From Palsa-504 sp963844625 (GTDB lineage: Bacteria; Actinomycetota; Actinomycetes; Streptosporangiales; Streptosporangiaceae): a DNA stretch of 64,000 nt. Below the pieces are notes generated by a model. That model ran no database searches. It saw nothing but the letters and a program-made list of their open reading frames with translations, and had not been told where the DNA came from. The position numbers were made by a program, and so were the translations under genes. The first letter of the stretch is position 1, and each line of letters starts with the position of its first letter. The DNA is taken from the NCBI GenBank assembly GCA_963844625.1, contig CAWJPF010000001.1:1-64000 (forward strand). Reading direction: 5' to 3'. This document shows, in pieces, positions 51,803 to 60,633 of the stretch.

Positions 51803-53683
51803 ATGGCGACTCAGCCCATGGGGCCAGGCGTCACGACCGATGATGAGAAGCATCGGCTGACCGCCCTCCAGGGGCTGGCCGCGCTGTCCCTGGACGCGCT
51901 GTCCTCAGTTGCGTACGGCCCGGAAGCCATCCTCATCGTCTTGGTCGCGGCGGGCGCCGCTGCGCTGCATTACACGCTGCCGATCACGGTCGCGATCGTC
52001 GTCCTGCTCGCCGCGCTGGTGGTGTCCTACCGCCAGGTGATCGAGGCGTTTCCCAACGGCGGCGGCGCGTACGCGGTGTCCAAGGCGCACCTGGGCACCC
52101 AGGCCAGCCTGGTCGCCGCCGCGTCGCTGATCGTCGACTACGTGCTGAACGCGGCCGTCGGCGTGTCGGCCGGCGTCGCCGCCCTGACCTCGGCGTTCCC
52201 CGTGCTGTACGGCGCCACGGTGTGGCTGTGCCTGGGTACGCTGGCCATCATCACCGGCCTGAACCTGTGGGGCTTGGTCGAGTCCGCCAAGATCTTCATC
52301 GTCCCGACGGTGGCGTTCATCGTGGCGATAGCGGCCGTGATCATCGGAGGTCTGGTCCGCACCCACCCGGCGGTGCCGCTCGACCATCACGTGGGCGCGG
52401 CCACTGAGGCGGTCGGCATCCTGCTGGTGCTGAAGGCGTTCGCCTCTGGCTGCTCGGCCTTGACCGGAGTAGAAGCGATCGCGAACGCGGTGCCGGAGTT
52501 CCGCAAGCCAAGGGCGCGCCGCGCCCAGCATACGGAGGTAGCGCTCGGCGTCGTGCTCGGCGGGATGCTGATCGGCCTGGGGATCCTGATCCGCAAGTTC
52601 TCCGTGGTACCGCAGCCCGGCATCACGGTGCTCGCGCAGCTTACCGAGGCGTCGCTCGGACGCAACATCGCCTTCTATGTGATCCAGCTGATCACCTTGG
52701 TGCTGCTGGCGCTGGCCGCCAACACCTCCTTCGGCGGTCTGCCGGTGCTGGCGTCGCTGCTGGCCAAGGACAATTTCCTGCCGCACACGTTCGGGCTGCG
52801 CGCCGACCGGCAGGTGCACCGCTACGGCATAGTAGTGCTGGCCGTCCTGGCCGCCGCCCTGCTGGTGGCGTCCAATGGCGATACACAGGCGCTGATTCCG
52901 CTTTTCGCTGTCGGGGTGTTCATCGGGTTCACGCTCTCCCAGTTCGGCATGGTCAAGCACTGGCGAATTCAGCACTCCCGCGGCTGGATGGGCCGGGCGG
53001 TGATCAACGGCTTCGGGGCCGTGCTGACCGCGGTGACCACGATCATCGAGCTGGTCAGCAAGTTCACTGAGGGCGCGTGGCTGATCGTGCTGGTCATCCC
53101 GGGCCTGGTGTTGCTGTTCGGCCGGATAAACCGTACGTATGCCCGGATCGGGGCACTGCTGGAGATAGGCCGGACGCCCAAGCCGCCGTCGAAGATGAAG
53201 TCGCTGGTCGTCGTGCCGGTCGCGTCGCTGTCGCGGCTCACGGCCGAGGGTATCTCCACGGCGCTCTCGCTGAGCGACGATGTAATCGCGGTAACCGTAG
53301 CCTTCACCGACGCCGATGACGCCGAGGCCGACGTGTCGTTCCGCGACCGCTGGGAGGAGTGGCATCCGAACGTTCCGCTGATCACCTTGCGCACCGCACA
53401 CCGGTCGATCGCCCAGCCGATCGTCAAGTACCTGTGCGAGCTTGAGGCCGACGAGCAGTACCACCGGCTGGTGGTGCTGATCCCCGAGGTGCAGCCGAAG
53501 AAGTTCTGGTACTTCCTGCTGTTCAATCAGCGGGGCGTGATCCTGGACCGGGCGATCAGGCGCGGTACGGTCAACGTGGTGCTCTGCAGGCTCCGCTACC
53601 GGCTTGAGCAGATCGCGCCCTCCGCTGGTGCTCCTTCCGCCGCCGCGCATGCTTCGACGGAGACTTCGCCGCCGCCCGGTTAA
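51803..53683 (+). CDS. KimA-like potassium permease (APC superfamily)
   Basis: 626 aa. ALSLDALSSVAYGPEAILIVLVAAGAAALHYTLPI and SYRQVIEAFPNGGGAYAVSKAHLG match KimA/YdaO of Bacillus, a high-affinity K+ importer inhibited by c-di-AMP. About 12 membrane segments fill residues ~25-450; the ~170-residue cytosolic C-terminal domain (LVVVPVASLSRLTAEGISTALSLSDDVIAVTVAF) resembles the KimA tail. Amino-acid transport is the alternative reading of the APC fold. No c-di-AMP riboswitch is visible in the 88-bp leader. Its placement 1-11 kb from the kdp genes supports a K+ role. Confidence 0.75.
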   Translation: MATQPMGPGVTTDDEKHRLTALQGLAALSLDALSSVAYGPEAILIVLVAAGAAALHYTLPITVAIVVLLAALVVSYRQVIEAFPNGGGAYAVSKAHLGTQASLVAAASLIVDYVLNAAVGVSAGVAALTSAFPVLYGATVWLCLGTLAIITGLNLWGLVESAKIFIVPTVAFIVAIAAVIIGGLVRTHPAVPLDHHVGAATEAVGILLVLKAFASGCSALTGVEAIANAVPEFRKPRARRAQHTEVALGVVLGGMLIGLGILIRKFSVVPQPGITVLAQLTEASLGRNIAFYVIQLITLVLLALAANTSFGGLPVLASLLAKDNFLPHTFGLRADRQVHRYGIVVLAVLAAALLVASNGDTQALIPLFAVGVFIGFTLSQFGMVKHWRIQHSRGWMGRAVINGFGAVLTAVTTIIELVSKFTEGAWLIVLVIPGLVLLFGRINRTYARIGALLEIGRTPKPPSKMKSLVVVPVASLSRLTAEGISTALSLSDDVIAVTVAFTDADDAEADVSFRDRWEEWHPNVPLITLRTAHRSIAQPIVKYLCELEADEQYHRLVVLIPEVQPKKFWYFLLFNQRGVILDRAIRRGTVNVVLCRLRYRLEQIAPSAGAPSAAAHASTETSPPPG

Positions 53684-53820
53684 GAGAACGCAGCCTGCCG
53701 GCTGGCCCGGTTCCGCCTAGCCAGGCCTTGGATGACGATTGAGGCATTGAGGGTCAGGGCGGTGATCAGCGGATGGCAAGATGACAGCCATGAGAAACGT
53801 CGCGGTCATGGCGAGCGCCG

Positions 53821-54531
53821 GTGATGCGTGTGTACCCTGATCTGCCGGTAGCCGTGGTGACTGGCGGTAACCGCGGTGTCGGCCGCGAGGTATGCCGTCA
53901 GCTGGCCCTGCTCGGGTTCGCGGTGGTACTCGGCTCCCGGGATCTGCGGAAAGGGGAGCTGGCCGCGAAGGAACTTGACCCGGAGGGTACCCGGATCGTC
54001 GCGTGCCAGCTCGAAGTCGACAACTCCAATAGCGTGGCCTCGATGGCGGAGTGGGTGAAGGGGCGTTTTGGCCGTACCGATGTACTCGTGAACAACGCCT
54101 CGAGCGTTTATGACGCGTGGGCCACGGCGAGCAACGCCGACCTGGGCGCGGTCGCGGAGGCTATCGACGTCAACCTGTTCGGCCCCTGGCGGGTGATTCA
54201 CGCACTGCTGCCGATGCTGCGCTCCAGCATGCGCCCGCGGATCGTCAACGTGAGTAGCGAAGGCGGCTCTATCGCCGTGATGACCGGTGGTTCACCCGCC
54301 TACGGGGTCTCCAAAGTCGGCCTCAACGCGCTCACCCGCCTGCTCGCCGCGGAGCTGGCCAGGGACGGCATCCTGGTGAACGCGGTCTGTCCGGGCTGGC
54401 CCGCCAGCGAGAGCCACCCGGATGGCCGGTCGCTGCCCCAGGCCGCCGCCAGCGTCATCTGGGCCGTCACGATTCCCAACGGCGGCCCGACCGGCACCCT
54501 CACCCGGGACGGCCAGCCCTTCCCCTGGTAG
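53821..54531 (+). CDS. Short-chain dehydrogenase/reductase
   Basis: 236 aa, GTG at 53821 (or ATG at 53824). Classical SDR: cofactor loop TGGNRGVGREV, DNSN in place of the usual Asp-Val pair, NNAS, catalytic Ser in VNVSSEGG and YGVSK (Tyr, Lys), CPGWPASE after it. This layout (TGANRGIG) is like carbonyl/plant-type reductases that prefer NADPH, consistent with the SRDLRKGE stretch. Substrate unknown. A 16-codon upstream reading frame overlaps its start. Confidence 0.85.
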   Translation: MMRVYPDLPVAVVTGGNRGVGREVCRQLALLGFAVVLGSRDLRKGELAAKELDPEGTRIVACQLEVDNSNSVASMAEWVKGRFGRTDVLVNNASSVYDAWATASNADLGAVAEAIDVNLFGPWRVIHALLPMLRSSMRPRIVNVSSEGGSIAVMTGGSPAYGVSKVGLNALTRLLAAELARDGILVNAVCPGWPASESHPDGRSLPQAAASVIWAVTIPNGGPTGTLTRDGQPFPW

Positions 54532-54555
54532 CCGGGATCGGGCCGCGTTCAGCGA

Positions 54556-55386
54556 TCAGGACGGCCGCCCTCGCAGCCAGCCGTCCCTGAGTCGGTCGAC
54601 CCGGCTAGATAACGACGGAGCTTTGTCATCTTGGCTGGGCTCGTAGCGGTAGCCCATGCCTGGTTCGGTGATCAGCCAGCGAGGCCGGGCCGGATCCGGC
54701 TCCAGCTTCCGGCGCAGTTGAGCCATGTAAAGCCGCAGGTTGCCGGTTGCGTCGGCGTAACCAGGCCCCCACACCTCGGTCAGAAGCTGGTTGCGGCTGA
54801 GTAGCTTGCCGGGGTTGCGGAGCAGCACCTCGAGGAGGTGCCACTCGGTTGGGGTGAGCCTGATGTCGTCCGCCTGGGTCGCGGTGCCGCCGGCTTCGGC
54901 CGGATCGCCGCTTTTGCCCGGATCGGCGCCACCCCCGGCCGGGACCGCGGCGTACCGGGTGACGCGCTTGGCGGCCAGGTCGACGACCAGGTGACCGAGC
55001 TGGATCCTGGGCAGGTCTTCGGGAGCGCCGGTACGCCTGACCGCGGCACGCATGCGGGCGAGCAGTTCCTCCACCCCGAACGGCTTGGTGATGTAGTCGT
55101 CCGCCCCCGCGTCGAGCGCCTCAACCTTGTCGGTGCTGTCGGCTCGCCCGGACAAGACGATGATGGGTGCCTTGGTCCAGCCGCGCAGCCCGTGGATAAC
55201 CTCGACGCCGTCCAGGTCGGGCAGGCCGAGGTCGAGGATCACGAGGTCGGGCGGATACCGGCTCGCGACCTCGAGCGCTTCGGCTCCGGTGGCGGCGACA
55301 TGGACGTCGTAGTCGCGGACCCTCAGGTTGATCCGGAGCGCCCGGAGAATCTGCGGCTCGTCGTCCACGACAAGCACCCTCGTCAC
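54556..55386 (-). CDS. kdpE: KdpE-type response regulator
   Basis: 276 aa OmpR-family regulator of the Kdp potassium system. Receiver acid pocket D8/D9, phosphoacceptor D52 (LVILDLGLPDLDG), switch Lys in ITKPFG; C-terminal winged helix (LTPTEWHLLEVLLRNPGKLLSRNQLLTEVWG, TGNLRLYMAQLRRKLE, TEPGMGYRYEP). A ~35-residue Gly/Ala/Asp insert in the linker is unusual. ATG overlaps the kdpD stop (ATGA). Paired with the sensor next to it, unlike the second copy at 60634. Confidence 0.92.
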   Translation of the reverse strand: MTRVLVVDDEPQILRALRINLRVRDYDVHVAATGAEALEVASRYPPDLVILDLGLPDLDGVEVIHGLRGWTKAPIIVLSGRADSTDKVEALDAGADDYITKPFGVEELLARMRAAVRRTGAPEDLPRIQLGHLVVDLAAKRVTRYAAVPAGGGADPGKSGDPAEAGGTATQADDIRLTPTEWHLLEVLLRNPGKLLSRNQLLTEVWGPGYADATGNLRLYMAQLRRKLEPDPARPRWLITEPGMGYRYEPSQDDKAPSLSSRVDRLRDGWLRGRPS

Positions 55387-58106
55387 GGCGCGTTTCCCCC
55401 TGTCGCCTCGCGCTCCCGGTGGCCGGGTTCGTAACCGTAGTCCGCTTCGGTCACGGCCGGCACCGATACCGTCATGGTCAGCCCGCCGCCGGGCGTGTCC
55501 TCCGCGGTGAGCGTCCCGCCCATCGCCTCGGTCAGGCCGCGCGACAAGGCGAGACCGAGGCCGACCCCGGTCGTGTTGTCGGTGTCGCCGAGGCGCTGGA
55601 ATGGCACGAACATCCGGTTCCTGTCCTCCTCGGGTATGCCCGGGCCGCGGTCCACCACGCGTAGTTCCACCCAGTCGCCGAGCGCGCTGGCCGTCAGCAG
55701 CGGCGGCTTGTCGGCCGGTGCGTAGCGGAGCGCGTTTTCCGTCAGGTTCACGATGACGCGTTCGAGTATGGCGGGGTCGACGTTGATCTCAGGCAGGGAG
55801 ACCGGTATGTCGACCGCGATGCCCCGTGCCGCGGGATCCAGGTTATCGAGGGCCCGGGACACGATCTCGTCCAAGCCCACCGGACGCGGGAACAAGGATA
55901 GCGCACCGGCCTGCAGCCTGCTCATGTCAAGCAAGTTGTCCACGAGGTGGGTGAGCCGGTCAAGTGACTCGTCCGCCGTCGCGAGCAGCTCGTCGTGATC
56001 TTCGGCGGCCCAGTCCACGTCCCTGGATCGCAGGCTGGTCACGGCCGCCTTCGCCGAAGCCAGCGGCGTGCGCAGGTCGTGGCTGACCGCCGCGAGCAGC
56101 GCGGTCCGCATCCGGTCCGCGGCGGCGATCGGCTTGGCCGCCTGGGCCTCGGCGGCCAGGCGCTGCTGGTCAAGGGCGACCGCCGCATAGGAACCGAACG
56201 CGCCCAGCACGCGGCGGTCCGAGGCCGGCAACGGCCGGCCCCGGAGGGCGAGCGAGAGGGTGGCGGCCACCGGCACCTCGACGTCCGCTTCTTCCGGCGT
56301 GGTGACGGGAGGCTCACCGCGGCTGGCGACGACCTGCCAGCTGCCCGACATGCTCCGCTTCCGGCCCGACGAGGCGTCCGGAGGCTGCTGGCCACCCTGC
56401 TGGCCGTCGGCGGGCGTGCACTCAAGCAGAGTGACCGACTCCATGCCGAAGGCCTCTAGTATCCGGTCCAGTAGCGCGCTGAGCCCCTGCTGGCCACGTA
56501 GCACGCTGCCGGCCGTGGTGGCGAGCAGCTCGGATTCCGCGTTGGCCCGCGCCGCCTGCTTGGTGCGCCGGGCCGCGATGTCGACCACCGAGCTGACCAG
56601 CACCGCGACGGCGACGAAGACGCCAAGCGCGAGCGCGTTGTTCGCCTCCGCGATGGTCAGCTTGTGGATGGGCGCGATGAAGTAGTAGTTGAGCAATAGC
56701 GAGCCGGCGATAGCGGCGAGCACGGCCGGGGCGAAGCCGCCGACCAGGGCGGTCAGGATCACCGCGACGAAGAACAACAGGGCGTCGCTGGTGAGATTGA
56801 GACCGCCGCGCAGGGCCGTCAGTGCCACGGTCAGCACCACCGACAGCGCGGCGGCCAGCACGTATCCGGCGATCTTCCGGCGCAAGGTGAGGGCGCCGCG
56901 CCGCCGCGGGATCAGCCCCCGGCCGCGGCCCATGTGCCCGTGGGTCACGATGTGCACGTCGATGTCACCCGAACCGCGGATGGTCCTGGACCCGATGCCC
57001 GGGCCGGTGAGCGTGGCCAGCCACCACGACCGCCGGCTCGCGCCGAGCACGAGCTGGGTCGCGTTCTCCGCGCGGGCGAACGTAAGCAGGGCTTCTGAGA
57101 TGTCGTCGCCGACCACCTGGTGATAGCTGCCGCCTACCGACTCGACCAGCTGCCGCTGGCTGGCCAGCGCGGCCGGATCGGCGCCGGTCAGGCCGTCGGA
57201 CTTGGTGACGTGCACGGCCAGCAGGTCGCCGCCGGCGGAACGGGCCGCGATCCGGGCGGCCCGCCTGATCAGCGTCCGGCCTTCCGGGCCGCCGGTGAGC
57301 GCGACCACCACCCGCTCCCTGGCCTCCCACGCATTCGTGATCTTGTGTTCGGTGCGGTATCGCTGCAGGCCCTCGTCGACTTTGTCGGCCAGCCAGAGCA
57401 GGGCGAGTTCGCGCAAGGCCGAGAGGTTCCCGGAGCGGAAATAGTTGGTGAGGGCCGCGTCGATCTTCTCGGGCGGGTAGATGTTCCCGTGTGCCATCCT
57501 GCGGCGCAGCGCCTCGGGGGTCATGTCGACTAGCTCGACCTGGTCGGCCGCCCGCACGATCGCGTCGGGGACGGTCTCCCGCTGCGGCACGCCGGTGATC
57601 TTCTCAACCACGTCGTTGAGCGATTCCAGGTGCTGGATGTTAACGGCGGAGATCACGTCGATCCCGGCGTCGAGTAGGTCCTCGACGTCCTGCCACCGCT
57701 TCTCATGGCGGGAACCAGGGATGTTGGTATGCGCGAACTCGTCTACGAGAGCGATTTCCGGGTGCCGGGCGAGCACCGCGTCCAGGTCCATCTCCTCGAA
57801 GGTCGACCCGCGGTACTCCAGCCGGGCCCGCGGGACGACCTCGAGGCCGTCGAGCAGCGCGCTGGTATGCGGCCGCGCGTGCGGCTCCGCGAACCCCACC
57901 ACGACATCGGCGCCGCGTTCGGCGCGGCGGTGCCCCTCACAGAGCATGGCGTAGGTCTTGCCGACGCCGGCCGCGGACCCGAGGTAAATCCGCAGGTGTC
58001 CGCGCCCCCGGTGCCCGCCGGATCCCGAGCCCTCGCCGGATGCCGCGGCCCGTACGCCGTCGTAGTCCGGCCCGCCGGTCCCTGTCCGGCCGTTGCTGTC
58101 AGCCAT
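55383..58106 (-). CDS. kdpD: KdpD sensor histidine kinase
   Basis: 907 aa. N-terminal KdpD domain with the P-loop GSAAGVGKTYAM and DEFAHTNIPGSRHEKRWQDV (~40-250), a USP-like domain (~255-375, VVALTGGPEGRTLIRRAARIAA), four membrane segments (~405-510), a GAF-like region, then the kinase: AVSHDLRTPLASAKA (H-box), NLTENALRYAPADKPP (N-box), DRGPGIPEEDRNRMF. It senses low K+ or turgor and phosphorylates KdpE. RBS GGAAAC/GGCCGGAA region upstream of the ATG at 58106. Confidence 0.92.
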   Translation of the reverse strand: MADSNGRTGTGGPDYDGVRAAASGEGSGSGGHRGRGHLRIYLGSAAGVGKTYAMLCEGHRRAERGADVVVGFAEPHARPHTSALLDGLEVVPRARLEYRGSTFEEMDLDAVLARHPEIALVDEFAHTNIPGSRHEKRWQDVEDLLDAGIDVISAVNIQHLESLNDVVEKITGVPQRETVPDAIVRAADQVELVDMTPEALRRRMAHGNIYPPEKIDAALTNYFRSGNLSALRELALLWLADKVDEGLQRYRTEHKITNAWEARERVVVALTGGPEGRTLIRRAARIAARSAGGDLLAVHVTKSDGLTGADPAALASQRQLVESVGGSYHQVVGDDISEALLTFARAENATQLVLGASRRSWWLATLTGPGIGSRTIRGSGDIDVHIVTHGHMGRGRGLIPRRRGALTLRRKIAGYVLAAALSVVLTVALTALRGGLNLTSDALLFFVAVILTALVGGFAPAVLAAIAGSLLLNYYFIAPIHKLTIAEANNALALGVFVAVAVLVSSVVDIAARRTKQAARANAESELLATTAGSVLRGQQGLSALLDRILEAFGMESVTLLECTPADGQQGGQQPPDASSGRKRSMSGSWQVVASRGEPPVTTPEEADVEVPVAATLSLALRGRPLPASDRRVLGAFGSYAAVALDQQRLAAEAQAAKPIAAADRMRTALLAAVSHDLRTPLASAKAAVTSLRSRDVDWAAEDHDELLATADESLDRLTHLVDNLLDMSRLQAGALSLFPRPVGLDEIVSRALDNLDPAARGIAVDIPVSLPEINVDPAILERVIVNLTENALRYAPADKPPLLTASALGDWVELRVVDRGPGIPEEDRNRMFVPFQRLGDTDNTTGVGLGLALSRGLTEAMGGTLTAEDTPGGGLTMTVSVPAVTEADYGYEPGHREREATGGNAP

Positions 58107-58476
58107 TTCCGGCCTGTTTCCTCATTCGCATGCCTAGCCAGCTTCTTCGCTTATCCGCTGGCTCCCATTGTGAAGCACGGCCACCGGATCAGGAATTCCG
58201 CCGGTCGGGATCGCCGGACGGAGGCAATGGACGGTCACTCTCAGCTGTAACCGCAGGTTCTCGCCCGGCCAATGGACGATCGGCGCCGAACGATCGCGGG
58301 TCCGCCGTTCCTGGGCATGAGATCACGATGCCGTGCGTTGCGGGCTGAACGGTGCTTGTTAACGCCATCCATGCACCCACATACGGAATCCAAACGGAAC
58401 GCATACGGCGCGGCGCCTTCTGCGGCCTTCCTCGCTCCTCCGAGTCTCACCTGGCTGAGCCGGTACCGGCGGTGGC
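58107..58476. other. 370-bp gap between kdpD and the Ser/Thr kinase
   Basis: No gene supported. It should contain the kdpDE promoter and the end of the kinase gene. No strong hairpin was noticed. Confidence 0.5.
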
Positions 58477-60363
58477 TTACCGGCCGATTGACGTCGGCGC
58501 CCGGAAGAACGCGCTGGACGGGCGCTGCCAGAGGAACACCACCGCGCCGCAGGCGATCAGCCAGCCGATGGAGGTCAGCACCTTGGTCAGGCCGATGCCC
58601 GAAGACGAGTGGCTCAGGACGCCCAGCAGGCCAAGCGTGTGAATACCGAACAGCACCGTACCGGCGACCCGGGCCCCGTTCCTCCTGTTCTTGCAGGCCC
58701 GCGCGATCCCGAGCCAGAGCGTGATCTCGATGAGGGACAGCAATATCGTCAGGACTACGACCGCGCCCAGACCGGTACGAGCCACGGTGTCGTAAGGGTG
58801 CTTGTGGATGATGCTGCCGGCGACCACGACGACGCCGATCGCGTAGATCAGCGCGTAGGCGGCCCCGGCGTACATCAGCCTGACCGCGGTGACCATGCTG
58901 CTAGGCAGGGCATAAATCGCCCCTCGCGATCCCGGCTGGTAGGACCGCGGGTAGCTCATCTGGTCGGCGCTCGCAGGCGCCCCGCCGTAGCCGGACGGCC
59001 CGCCGTAGCCGGACGGTCCGCCGTAGCCGGACGGCCCGCCGTTGGCGGACGCCCCCCCGTTGGCGGGAAGGTAACCGCGAGGCGGCGGGGGCAACGCCTG
59101 CGATGCCTGCGCCCCGCCGTAACCAGGAGGCTGAGGATAGCTCTGAGAACTGGAGTACCCCTGCGAGGCAGGAAAGCCCGCCGATCCCGGATTGTTCTGC
59201 GGGAGGGCGCTGCTCAGCGGACCGGGGTGGCCTGACTGACCGGCACCAGCCTGCGATCCCGGACCGGCCTGCGATCCCGGACCGGCCTGCGATCTCGGAC
59301 CGGCCTGCGATCCCGGACCGGAGTACGGCCAGCGGGTTCCTGGGTTTGGCGGGGCCGGCTGGGGCGGCTGCCGGGGTCTCCCGCTGTTACCCGGGTCCGA
59401 CGGGTTGGTCCGCGGATACATCGCCGAGGCCCAGGAAAAACCCTCGGCTTCAGCGGGCCGGCCGCCCGTCCTCGTCTCCTGCTCGAGCCTGGCCTGATAG
59501 GCACCGATGATCCCGGCGACTGACTGCGGCCAGAAGGCCACGGCGGAGGGTCCGGTCGCGTGCATGCCGTTGGCAATCGCAGTGCCCAGGCTGCGCAGCT
59601 CGGGCCGGGCGGCCGGATCCTTCGCCAGGCAAGCGGAGACTATCTCCCTGAGCCGCGGTGGTATCCGGTCCAGGGCGGGCTCACCGTGGACGACCCGGTA
59701 CAGGACAGCGGCTGCGGTGCCTGACCCGAACGGGCCTGCGCCGGTGGCCGCGTAACCGATCACGCAGCCGAGCGCGAACACGTCGCTCTCGGGCCCGGCG
59801 GCCTTGCCTTCGGCTTGTTCGGGTGACATGTATCCCGGCGTGCCGAACACCACTCCGGCCGCCGTCAGTGCGGTTCCGTCTGCGGCACGCGATATCCCGA
59901 AGTCGATGACCCGGGGACCGTCGGCGGCCAGCAGCACGTTGGCGGGCTTGAGGTCGCGATGCACCACCCGGCAGGCGTGGATAGCCTGCAGGGCCTCGAC
60001 CAGCCCGGCCAGCAGCGGCCAGAGGGCTGGCTCAGGCAACGGACCGTGCTCGGTGACCACCTGCTCGAGCGAAGGGCCGGGCACGAACGCGGTCGCGAGC
60101 CAGGGCGGCCGCTCGTTCAGCCCGCTCGCCACGACCGGCGCGGTATAAATCCCGCTGACGGCCCGGGCCGCGGCCACCTCCTGCTGGAACCTGCGCAGGA
60201 ATTCGGTATCGCTGGCCAGGTCGGGATGGACCACCTTGATGGCTACCGCCCGGCCAGCGGGTGAAAGCCCCAGGTAGACCCGGCCCATGCCGCCCGCGCC
60301 GAGCTGCGCTCGCAACCGGAATTCACCGATCACGCGCGGGTCGTCCATGGCCAGCGCCTTCAT
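58477..60363 (-). CDS. Ser/Thr protein kinase with Pro-rich linker and four-helix C-terminus
   Basis: 628 aa PknB-type kinase. Gly-rich loop LGAGGMGRVYLG, ATP Lys in AVAIKVV, catalytic HRDLKPANVLL, DFGISR (DFG), GTPGYMSPEQ. The kinase domain ends near 270; residues ~290-480 are a Pro/Gly/Ser/Gln linker with GPGSQA and GPSGYG repeats; residues ~490-615 have four membrane segments. Most PknB-like kinases have one membrane span, so a DUF4190-like or similar four-helix module appears fused here. Target unknown; position between the two kdp units suggests a K+/osmotic link. Confidence 0.85.
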   Translation of the reverse strand: MKALAMDDPRVIGEFRLRAQLGAGGMGRVYLGLSPAGRAVAIKVVHPDLASDTEFLRRFQQEVAAARAVSGIYTAPVVASGLNERPPWLATAFVPGPSLEQVVTEHGPLPEPALWPLLAGLVEALQAIHACRVVHRDLKPANVLLAADGPRVIDFGISRAADGTALTAAGVVFGTPGYMSPEQAEGKAAGPESDVFALGCVIGYAATGAGPFGSGTAAAVLYRVVHGEPALDRIPPRLREIVSACLAKDPAARPELRSLGTAIANGMHATGPSAVAFWPQSVAGIIGAYQARLEQETRTGGRPAEAEGFSWASAMYPRTNPSDPGNSGRPRQPPQPAPPNPGTRWPYSGPGSQAGPRSQAGPGSQAGPGSQAGAGQSGHPGPLSSALPQNNPGSAGFPASQGYSSSQSYPQPPGYGGAQASQALPPPPRGYLPANGGASANGGPSGYGGPSGYGGPSGYGGAPASADQMSYPRSYQPGSRGAIYALPSSMVTAVRLMYAGAAYALIYAIGVVVVAGSIIHKHPYDTVARTGLGAVVVLTILLSLIEITLWLGIARACKNRRNGARVAGTVLFGIHTLGLLGVLSHSSSGIGLTKVLTSIGWLIACGAVVFLWQRPSSAFFRAPTSIGR

Positions 60364-60515
60364 CTTCGCCCCCTAGCCCACACCGGATCAGATAAACCCG
60401 CGGCACCGTTGACCACAGGAGCTACGTTCATGATCTACCTGGGTTAGCCTTGCGCTTCACATTTTGCGGCATACTCGGCAGGCCGCGTACCGCCGATGCG
60501 CGGGAATGTCGTAAA

Positions 60516-60533
60516 ACCCCTTGAAACCGGGGT
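60516..60533. terminator. Short ACCCC/GGGGT hairpin
   Basis: ACCCC (60516-60520) and GGGGT (60529-60533) frame an 8-nt loop, just before the palindromic repeat pair. Weak on its own. Confidence 0.4.
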
Positions 60534-60540
60534 CTGTGAC

Positions 60541-60565
60541 CCACATCGATGCTCCATCGATGTGG
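60541..60565. repeat. 25-bp palindromic repeat, copy 3 (perfect hairpin)
   Basis: Arms CCACATCGATG / CATCGATGTGG, loop CTC. Reverse orientation of the family seen at 24478-24533. Lies past the stop of the second kdpE (60634). Confidence 0.9.
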
Positions 60566-60571
60566 CCCCAG

Positions 60572-60596
60572 CCACATCGATGCTCCATCGTTGTGG
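60572..60596. repeat. 25-bp palindromic repeat, copy 4
   Basis: Arms CCACATCGATG / CATCGTTGTGG, loop CTC, one mismatch, 6 bp after copy 3. The pair probably terminates the kdpB-kdpC-kdpE2 transcript. Confidence 0.9.
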
Positions 60597-60633
60597 TTCG
60601 GCCGCGGTCCGCGGGCCGCGAAGGGCGGGCGGA

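Noticed and set aside
51905..53650. 581-codon minus-strand open frame
   Set aside because: Antisense to the KimA-like permease; His/Gln/Asp-rich shadow.
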